DNA of 20,295 bases from JBBKWH01 sp037968855. GTDB lineage: Bacteria; Pseudomonadota; Gammaproteobacteria; Pseudomonadales; Moraxellaceae. A program made the position numbers and the translations under genes. The notes under the pieces are model-generated. The model did not search any database and was not told the origin of the DNA. It saw only the letters and a program-made list of their open reading frames with translations. The DNA is taken from contig JBBKWH010000045.1 in NCBI GenBank assembly GCA_037968855.1, positions 1-20,295 of the forward strand. Direction: 5' to 3'. Positions 15,528 through 20,295 of this stretch are shown one piece after another; within the stretch, counting starts at the first letter, position 1, and each line of letters opens with the position of its first letter.

Positions 15528-16001
15528 ATGACACTGAACAAACGCTTGACTGCCATTGCAGCGACTTTACTCAGCATTAGCTCTGCCGTTGTTGCGGCAC
15601 CAGCCGTCACCAGCACCACGCCAGTCAAAGCCCAAACAAGCGCGGAACAAATCGCCCAACGTGATGCGCGCATGGCCGAACACTTTAGCCAAGCCGACAC
15701 CGACAAAAACGGTCAACTGAACCTTGCCGAATTTAAAGCCATGAAGCATGCGCATAAAGGCCACGGCAAGCATGGCCCACGCGGCGAGATGATGGGCAAA
15801 ATGAAGGCAAAAATGGAAAAAGCCGACATCAACAAAGATGGCCAAATCAGCAAAGCCGAAGCGCAAAAAGACCTGCCGCGTCTGGCCCAGCACTTTGACC
15901 AAATTGACACCAACAAAGACGGCCAACTGACCCATGCCGAACTCAAAGCGCATCATCAAGCCATGCGCGGCGCACATCATGCCGAGCAAGAAAAAGGCTA
16001 A
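15528..16001 (+). CDS. Exported EF-hand calcium-binding protein
   Basis: The 157-residue protein has a signal peptide (about 1-23, ending SSAVVA) and three canonical EF-hand loops: DTDKNGQLNLAE (57-68), DINKDGQISKAE (100-111) and DTNKDGQLTHAE (127-138). Each has acidic or amide ligands at positions 1, 3 and 5, glycine at 6 and glutamate at 12, so Ca2+ binding is credible. A His/Lys-rich linker (HAHKGHGKHG, about 74-83) between hands 1 and 2, and several further histidines near the C-terminus, could bind transition metals. GGAG at 15517-15520 is seven bases before the ATG. It follows baeR by 210 bases with its own terminators downstream, so it is probably a separate transcript. Its role is unknown; a periplasmic calcium buffer or sensor is an inference. 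Confidence 0.85.
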   Translation: MTLNKRLTAIAATLLSISSAVVAAPAVTSTTPVKAQTSAEQIAQRDARMAEHFSQADTDKNGQLNLAEFKAMKHAHKGHGKHGPRGEMMGKMKAKMEKADINKDGQISKAEAQKDLPRLAQHFDQIDTNKDGQLTHAELKAHHQAMRGAHHAEQEKG

Positions 16002-16011
16002 ATCAACCGCG

Positions 16012-16037
16012 CAGCAGCATCTGATGCTGCTGTTTTT
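16012..16037 (+). terminator. Intrinsic terminator of the EF-hand gene
   Basis: CAGCAGCAT (16012-16020) pairs with ATGCTGCTG (16024-16032) across a CTG loop, followed by TTTTT (16033-16037). It begins ten bases after the stop codon. Confidence 0.85.
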
Positions 16038-16061
16038 CTCAGCTTGACTGCTTTCCTCAAC

Positions 16062-16089
16062 CTGACTGCTTCGGCAGTCAGTTTTTTTT
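16062..16089 (+). terminator. Second, stronger tandem terminator
   Basis: CTGACTGC (16062-16069) pairs with GCAGTCAG (16074-16081) around a stable TTCG tetraloop, followed by eight T. It is a textbook intrinsic terminator only 24 bases after the first, so it insulates the following operon. Confidence 0.9.
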
Positions 16090-16142
16090 GTGCAAATCTT
16101 TTATGATCAAGGCTCAATTTTGTCAGGTTTAGAGCCACCATC

Positions 16143-16469
16143 ATGCAACTGTCTAACTTAGAACACCTGCCCGCCCACCGCATTGTGCAACAGCTTGATG
16201 TGGTGTATGGCAGCACGGTACGTAGCAAACATGTGGGTAAAGACCTATTTGCCAGCCTTAAAAACATCGTCGGTGGTGAGCTAACCGCCTACACCGAGCT
16301 GCTGGAAGAATCGCGCCAAGAAGCCGTTGGCCGAATGATTGCCAAGGCGGAACAACTCGGTGCCAATGCCATTGTCGGGATTCGTTTTTCCACCTCTAGC
16401 ATTGCCGCAGGCGCAGCAGAATTGTTTGTGTATGGCACGGCGGTGATTGTGGAGCGCGATACACCATGA
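16143..16469 (+). CDS. YbjQ/UPF0145 family protein, soluble
   Basis: The 108-residue protein corresponds to a complete YbjQ domain (Pfam 'putative heavy-metal-binding'): VYGSTV near the start, KNIVGGELTAYTELLEESRQEA in the middle (compare DIVGG..GAYEKEL..AR in E. coli YbjQ), LGANAIVGIRF, and a final strand ELFVYGTAVIVE. Known structures of the family are pentameric rings; the biochemical role is not established despite the name, and no obvious Cys/His metal cluster is seen here. The ribosome site is weak. A TATGAT -10 candidate lies at 16102-16107, and an imperfect GGCTC/GAGCC pair spans the leader. It is the first gene of a three-gene operon, overlapping the next by four bases. Confidence 0.85.
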   Translation: MQLSNLEHLPAHRIVQQLDVVYGSTVRSKHVGKDLFASLKNIVGGELTAYTELLEESRQEAVGRMIAKAEQLGANAIVGIRFSTSSIAAGAAELFVYGTAVIVERDTP

Positions 16470-16954
16470 GCGGCTTATTGTTTAAGCTGATTATTTTTTT
16501 GGTGTTGTTTGGCATTGGCTGGTGGTTTGGTCGGATCAACGAAAGCAAGCATCTACGCAGCCTTGATGAGCGCGAAGCGCAACTGCGCCATATTCGCGTG
16601 CTGACTCATCGCTTTGATACGCGCCCCAACGACGGCCAATTGGTCACCGCCAGCGTGGTGATTGCGCAGGATTACTTTAAATGGGCATGGGCGCAGGTGC
16701 ATAACTTCTTTGGTGGTCGGCTACGCACTTACGAGATGCTACTCGACCGCGCCCGCCGCGAAGCCACCATTCGGCTCAAGCAACATGCCGCCCAACACGG
16801 GGCAACCGAGATTCTAGGGCTGCGCTTAGAGGTGTCGGAAATTGGTGCAGAGCGTGGCATGGTCGAAGTATTGGCCTATGGCACAATGATTTTTGCCGGA
16901 ACACAGGCAGGCGCTTGGCCGCCACAACCCACCGCGACGCTTGGAGCATCCTGA
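16466..16954 (+). CDS. Membrane-anchored YbjQ-like protein
   Basis: The 162-residue protein begins with one transmembrane helix (about 5-22, LFKLIIFLVLFGIGWWFG), a charged linker, and then a divergent YbjQ-like domain at about 55-148 (DYFKWAWAQVHNFFGGRLRTYEMLLDRARREATIRL, HGATEILGLRLEVSE, VEVLAYGTMIF). It thus looks like a tethered paralogue of the preceding protein. Its start overlaps the previous stop as ATGA, and its own stop shares a base with the next ATG (TGATG), so all three genes should be co-translated. The membrane anchor plus the expected ring oligomer suggests a mixed or stacked assembly at the membrane; this is inference only. Confidence 0.78.
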   Translation: MSGLLFKLIIFLVLFGIGWWFGRINESKHLRSLDEREAQLRHIRVLTHRFDTRPNDGQLVTASVVIAQDYFKWAWAQVHNFFGGRLRTYEMLLDRARREATIRLKQHAAQHGATEILGLRLEVSEIGAERGMVEVLAYGTMIFAGTQAGAWPPQPTATLGAS

Positions 16955-17484
16955 TGATCACCACGTACCCAACCCTTGACGCAATTTTGTTGCAGTATCA
17001 AGCCCAAATCGGCGCGGACTTTGACGGTTATCGTAATCATTGTTATCGGGTATTAAACATCTACCAAGCGCTGGGCCAGCAACATGGCGTGCGCATTAAT
17101 CTAGAACAAGCTGCGGTTGCGTTGGCCTTTCATGATGTTGGCATTTGGACTGAACACACCATCGATTATTTGCCGCCATCAGCACGCGAGGCGCAAGCAT
17201 ATTTGGCCGAGCATCCAGCCTTAGATCTGACCCAAACCTTGTTGATGATCAATGAGCATCACAAAATCCGACCATTTAAGCAAGATTTGACGGTCGAGCT
17301 GTTTCGCCAAGCCGATTTGGTCGATTTTTCACTGGGGCTGGTGCGTCACGGGGTGGATAAAGCCTTGATCAAGCAGCTTAAAAAAACTTTTCCGAATGCC
17401 GGTTTTCATAAGCGTTTGTTGCAGTTGGGCACGATCAACTTCATCAAACATCCGCTTAAGCCAGCACCGATGATGAAGTGGTAG
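16954..17484 (+). CDS. HD-domain protein (putative phosphohydrolase)
   Basis: The 176-residue protein has the metal-binding pattern of HD-domain hydrolases: H29 (GYRNHCYRVL), H60-D61 (ALAFHDVGIW), further H102/H103 (INEHHKI) and D121 (FRQADLVDF). HD proteins typically cleave phosphate esters of nucleotides, but related folds do other hydrolysis, so the substrate is open. The start at 16954 is supported by TTGGAG at 16941-16946, seven bases upstream; a longer frame from 16915 lies inside the preceding gene and has no such site. It is the third gene of the YbjQ operon and is coupled by a one-base TGATG overlap. Confidence 0.8.
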   Translation: MITTYPTLDAILLQYQAQIGADFDGYRNHCYRVLNIYQALGQQHGVRINLEQAAVALAFHDVGIWTEHTIDYLPPSAREAQAYLAEHPALDLTQTLLMINEHHKIRPFKQDLTVELFRQADLVDFSLGLVRHGVDKALIKQLKKTFPNAGFHKRLLQLGTINFIKHPLKPAPMMKW

Positions 17485-17490
17485 CGTTAA

Positions 17491-17510
17491 ACAGATGCCG
17501 TCACATCTGT
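17491..17510. terminator. Weak hairpin between convergent HD and antitoxin genes
   Basis: ACAGATG (17491-17497) pairs with CATCTGT (17504-17510), with a six-base loop. It lies in the 31-base gap between the two stop codons. Neither side has a long T-tract, so it is at best a weak bidirectional terminator. Confidence 0.4.
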
Positions 17511-17515
17511 GCTGA

Positions 17516-17917
17516 TTATAAAAACGTCTCAACCGACACGCCAAAACGTGCTGACAATGCCTTGATATGCCTTAAGTTCAAATGACGCTTGCCACTTAAC
17601 AAATCAGAAATGACCGATTGCGGCGCAACATCCGCCAGATCAGCTTGTGTCAGTTGATGCGCTGTCATCAAAAACGCCAATGCGGCGCGACCATCGCCGT
17701 GTGGCATCGGTTGATGCTGTTGCTCATAAGCAGAGACCAAATCACCAAGACGATGCACCAATCCCATCAACGGATGCGACTCATCATCGCCCACCATGTC
17801 GAGTAACTCGTCTAGGGTTTCAACCAATACATCAAAGTCAGCAGGTTGTTCGGGTGTGTTGAGCAGTGGTGCGACGTAATGCCAATGCTCAATGGCGTGT
17901 TGAGTGATTGCATTCAT
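17516..17917 (-). CDS. higA: HigA-like antitoxin with C-terminal HTH
   Basis: The 133-residue protein has an acidic helical N-terminal half (about 1-75, rich in D/E; toxin-binding by analogy) and a C-terminal Xre-type helix-turn-helix at about 82-133 (MTAHQLTQADLADVAPQSVISDLLSGKRHLNLRHIKALSARFGVS). In the HigBA class the antitoxin neutralises the toxin and represses the operon. The start at 17917 is preferred over 17935 because the strong site AAGGAGGG lies eight bases upstream, inside the last codons of the toxin gene; the toxin stop is two bases before the ATG. The gene order toxin first, antitoxin second is diagnostic of higBA. Its likely operators lie upstream of higB (18218-18271). Confidence 0.85.
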   Translation of the reverse strand: MNAITQHAIEHWHYVAPLLNTPEQPADFDVLVETLDELLDMVGDDESHPLMGLVHRLGDLVSAYEQQHQPMPHGDGRAALAFLMTAHQLTQADLADVAPQSVISDLLSGKRHLNLRHIKALSARFGVSVETFL

Positions 17918-17919
17918 GT

Positions 17920-18210
17920 TTAGCCCTCCTTCCAATGACCCTTGTCATACTCGTCATGCGACAACACTTGTCGGATATACACACGTTTGGCTTGATACAT
18001 CACCACTGCAATCAAGCGAATCTTGTTGCCACCAATATCAAATACATGAAACTTGCCGACTTTATCAACAGCAGGACATAACTGTTTCATCGACGCAAAA
18101 TCTGATGGCTCATTGGCCTTCATCAGACGATACCAGCCATCCAAAGCCGTCTTGGCTTGAGGCCAGCGTTTGGCAGCCTCAATGATGCGTGAATGCGTAA
18201 TGACATGCAT
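17920..18210 (-). CDS. higB: HigB-family type II toxin (RelE-like mRNA endonuclease)
   Basis: The 96-residue protein shows the HigB_toxin family pattern: MHVITHSRIIEAAKRWPQ at the start, LDGWYRLMKANEPSDFASMKQ, FDIGGNKIRLIAVV in the core and RQVLSHDEYDKGHWK at the end. Family members are ribosome-associated ribonucleases that cleave translated mRNA. The frame is open upstream to 18300, but the family start is the ATG at 18210; sequence before it holds the operators. No Shine-Dalgarno sequence is visible before this ATG (bases upstream read ATACTGTTTT), in contrast to the strong site of the antitoxin. The gene is intact, and it is immediately followed by higA. Confidence 0.88.
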   Translation of the reverse strand: MHVITHSRIIEAAKRWPQAKTALDGWYRLMKANEPSDFASMKQLCPAVDKVGKFHVFDIGGNKIRLIAVVMYQAKRVYIRQVLSHDEYDKGHWKEG

Positions 18211-18217
18211 AAAACAG

Positions 18218-18234
18218 TATCGCAAAATGCTATA
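18218..18234. promoter_or_regulatory. higBA operator-like palindrome A
   Basis: TATCGCAAAATGCTATA is a 17-base palindrome of the form TAT-n-GCA-AAA-TGC-n-ATA, eight bases upstream of the toxin ATG. An inverted copy lies at 18255-18271. Confidence 0.65.
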
Positions 18235-18254
18235 CAAGCAAGCATGATTGATTT

Positions 18255-18271
18255 TATCGCATTTTGCAATA
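18255..18271. promoter_or_regulatory. higBA operator-like palindrome B
   Basis: TATCGCATTTTGCAATA is the second copy of the same 17-base palindrome, with its centre 37 bases from the first. A candidate minus-strand -10, TAAAAT (complement of 18251-18256), lies at its edge, so HigA binding should block higBA transcription. Confidence 0.65.
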
Positions 18272-18329
18272 TCGCTATGCTTCGCTGATTTTTTCATCAC
18301 TCATCGATGATGATCGCAGTTTGCACCAG

Positions 18330-18354
18330 CCCAAGCCCCCTGCACCCATCCCCC
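18330..18354 (-). other. G-quadruplex-type motif upstream of valS
   Basis: The minus strand has four G-runs (5, 3, 5 and 3 bases) separated by loops of 2, 4 and 3 bases, fitting the G3+N1-7 rule; the plus strand has the matching C-runs. It lies directly upstream of a possible valS -10 (TACACT, 18363-18368) and would overlap the -35 position. Confidence 0.5.
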
Positions 18355-18400
18355 AAATCCGCTACACTACGGGCAATTTTTTTGACCATTTGTTCTCGCC

Positions 18401-20295
18401 ATGACGACTGACAACACCGCGCCCACCACACCCGATAGCACACTCGCCACCACCTACGATCCGGCCGCCATTGAGGCCAATCGCTACGCCGAATGGGAAG
18501 ACAAAGGCTACTTTAAGCCGTCTGGCACTGGCACCCCGTTTAGCATCATGATCCCGCCGCCCAACGTCACTGGCAGCCTGCACATGGGGCATGGGTTTAA
18601 CAACGCCATTATGGATGCGCTGACCCGCTTTCACCGCATGAAAGGCCATAACACCCTATGGCAAGTCGGCACTGATCACGCCGGTATCGCCACCCAAATG
18701 GTGGTGGAGCGTCAACTGGGCGCGCAAGGCATCAGCCGCCACGATTTGGGCCGCGAGAAGTTTTTGGACAAAGTCTGGGAGTGGAAAGAACAATCTGGCG
18801 GCACGATTACCCAACAGATTCGCCGTTTGGGATCGTCGGTCGATTGGTCGCGTGAACGCTTTACCATGGACGACGGGCTATCCAATGCCGTCAAAGAAGT
18901 GTTTGTCCGTCTGCACGAAGAAGGCTTGATCTATCGCGGCAAACGCTTGGTCAACTGGGATCCAAAACTGCACACCGCGCTGTCTGATCTCGAAGTTGAA
19001 TCGGTCGAAGAACAAGGCTCGCTATGGCATTTTCGCTATCGCTTTGCCGAAGATGGCGTGACGACTCGCAGCCTCAACGAAGACGGCAGCGTGGGTGATG
19101 GGGTTGATTATTTGGTGGTCGCCACCACTCGCCCAGAAACCTTATTGGGTGATACCGCCGTCGCCGTGCATCCTGAAGACGACCGCTATAAACACCTGAT
19201 CGGCCATTTTGTCCGCTTGCCAATTACTGATCGTCTGGTGCCAATTGTGGCCGACGATTACGTCGAAAAAGACTTTGGTACCGGCTGCGTTAAAATCACC
19301 CCTGCGCACGATTTTAACGACTTTGAACTGGGCAAACGCCACAACCTGCCAATCATTAACATCCTCAATAAAGACGCCGCGATTTTAGGCGAGTTTGATT
19401 GGATGGAAAAATCCGGTCAGCCGGTCAGCAAAACCATCATCGCGCCGGAAGATTACGTCGGCCTTGATCGCTACGCTGCTCGCAAAAAATTGGTTGCCGA
19501 AGCCGATACTGACGGCTGGTTAGAAAAAATTGAACCCTACACGCTTAAAGCACCACGCGGCGACCGTAGCGGCGTGATTGTTGAGCCGCTGCTGACCGAT
19601 CAATGGTACGTCAGCATGGAAAAACTGGCTGGGCCTGCGGTTGATGCAGTCAAAAATGGCGACATCAAGTTTGTGCCAGAGCAATACAGCAACATGTACA
19701 TGGCATGGATGAACAACCTGCAAGACTGGTGCATCAGCCGTCAGTTGTGGTGGGGCCATCGCATTCCGGCATGGTACGACGAGCAAGGCAACATCTATGT
19801 AGGCCGCGACGAAGCCGAAGTGCGCGCCAAACATGGCTTGTCCAGCGACATGACGCTACGCCAAGAAGACGACGTGCTAGACACTTGGTTCTCCTCAGCC
19901 TTGTGGACGTTCTCCACCTTGGGCTGGCCGGATAACACCCCAGAATTGAAAACCTTCCACAGCACCGACGTGTTGGTGACCGGTTTTGACATCATTTTCT
20001 TCTGGGTTGCCCGCATGATTATGATGACCCTGCACTTTGTCAAAGACGAAAACGGCAAGCCGCAAGTGCCGTTTAAGACCGTCTATGTGCATGGCTTGGT
20101 GCGTGATGGCGAAGGGCAAAAAATGTCCAAGTCCAAAGGCAACGTGCTTGATCCGTTGGACTTAATCGACGGCATCGACTTGGAGTCTTTGGTGGGCAAA
20201 CGCACCACCGGCCTGATGAACCCTAAAGACGCTGCCAAGATCGAAAAATCCACCCGCAAAGAATTTGCCGACGGCATTAACGCCTACGGTACAGA
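18401..20295 (+). CDS. valS: Valyl-tRNA synthetase, N-terminal two-thirds (truncated by window)
   Basis: ValS charges tRNA-Val in the cytoplasm. The first 631 codons are present and the frame runs off the window end; full proteins are about 950 residues. The class I signature HIGH appears as HMGH (61-64, PPPNVTGSLHMGHGF), and KMSKS is exact at 574-578. Between them lies the CP1 editing domain (TTRPETLLGDTAVAVHPED, 242-260), which hydrolyses mischarged Thr-tRNA. TDHAGIATQMVVE, WCISRQLWWGHRIPAWY and VTGFDIIFFWVARM are further ValS family blocks. No Shine-Dalgarno sequence is evident before the ATG at 18401; the start is chosen from the family N-terminus and because the following codons read YDPAAIEANRYAEWE as expected. 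It is divergent from higB. Confidence 0.97.
   Translation, partial: MTTDNTAPTTPDSTLATTYDPAAIEANRYAEWEDKGYFKPSGTGTPFSIMIPPPNVTGSLHMGHGFNNAIMDALTRFHRMKGHNTLWQVGTDHAGIATQMVVERQLGAQGISRHDLGREKFLDKVWEWKEQSGGTITQQIRRLGSSVDWSRERFTMDDGLSNAVKEVFVRLHEEGLIYRGKRLVNWDPKLHTALSDLEVESVEEQGSLWHFRYRFAEDGVTTRSLNEDGSVGDGVDYLVVATTRPETLLGDTAVAVHPEDDRYKHLIGHFVRLPITDRLVPIVADDYVEKDFGTGCVKITPAHDFNDFELGKRHNLPIINILNKDAAILGEFDWMEKSGQPVSKTIIAPEDYVGLDRYAARKKLVAEADTDGWLEKIEPYTLKAPRGDRSGVIVEPLLTDQWYVSMEKLAGPAVDAVKNGDIKFVPEQYSNMYMAWMNNLQDWCISRQLWWGHRIPAWYDEQGNIYVGRDEAEVRAKHGLSSDMTLRQEDDVLDTWFSSALWTFSTLGWPDNTPELKTFHSTDVLVTGFDIIFFWVARMIMMTLHFVKDENGKPQVPFKTVYVHGLVRDGEGQKMSKSKGNVLDPLDLIDGIDLESLVGKRTTGLMNPKDAAKIEKSTRKEFADGINAYGT

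Noticed and set aside
17904..18185. Plus-strand 93-codon open frame across higB
   Set aside because: It is antisense to a well-matched HigB toxin gene and has no recognisable features.

Overview
The window reads as a chromosomal segment of a gammaproteobacterium, most likely a member of the Moraxellaceae (Acinetobacter relatives). This placement is an inference. It rests on an AdeIJK/AcrAB-OprM-like efflux operon near a BaeSR-like two-component system, an AphA-like PadR regulator beside a fadH-type dienoyl-CoA reductase, and bacterial-type valS. No rRNA, tRNA, CRISPR array or insertion sequence was found. Gene density is high and most genes are ordinary chromosomal housekeeping or envelope genes.

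Layout. 1-529: 3' end of an RND efflux permease. 617-1030: periplasmic cytochrome b562-like protein, with a hairpin terminator (1051-1084) facing the convergent gene. 1110-3146 (-): fadH-like 2,4-dienoyl-CoA reductase. It is divergent from 3317-3859 (+), an AphA-like PadR regulator; the shared promoter region holds two near-identical palindromes. 3860-4335: gene-free, with further palindromes. 4336-5091: PAP2 lipid phosphatase. 5209-11408: complete three-gene tripartite efflux operon (lipoprotein adaptor, AcrB-type pump, outer-membrane channel). 11529-11999 (-): AT-rich gene for an unknown exported protein. 12218-13054 (-): short-chain dehydrogenase. 13210-15317: BaeS/BaeR-like sensor kinase and response regulator, translationally overlapped. 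15528-16001: exported three-EF-hand protein, followed by two terminators. 16143-17484: tightly packed operon of two YbjQ-family proteins and an HD-domain protein. 17516-18210 (-): higBA-type toxin-antitoxin pair. 18401-end: valS, truncated by the window.

How the genes fit together. The efflux pump, the BaeSR-like system, the PAP2 phosphatase and the exported EF-hand and cytochrome proteins all act at the cell envelope. The BaeSR homologue is a plausible controller of the nearby pump by analogy with other gammaproteobacteria, but no BaeR site was recognised. The PadR regulator very probably represses itself and fadH through TATGCA-N6-TGCATA sites, the same pattern described for Vibrio AphA.

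The least-explained region is the YbjQ/YbjQ/HD operon. It pairs a soluble and a membrane-anchored copy of a family without an established function with a putative phosphohydrolase. Other points to note are the long low-complexity tails on two of the three pump components, the paired operators of higBA with a toxin lacking a ribosome binding site, and a G-quadruplex-type motif just upstream of valS.
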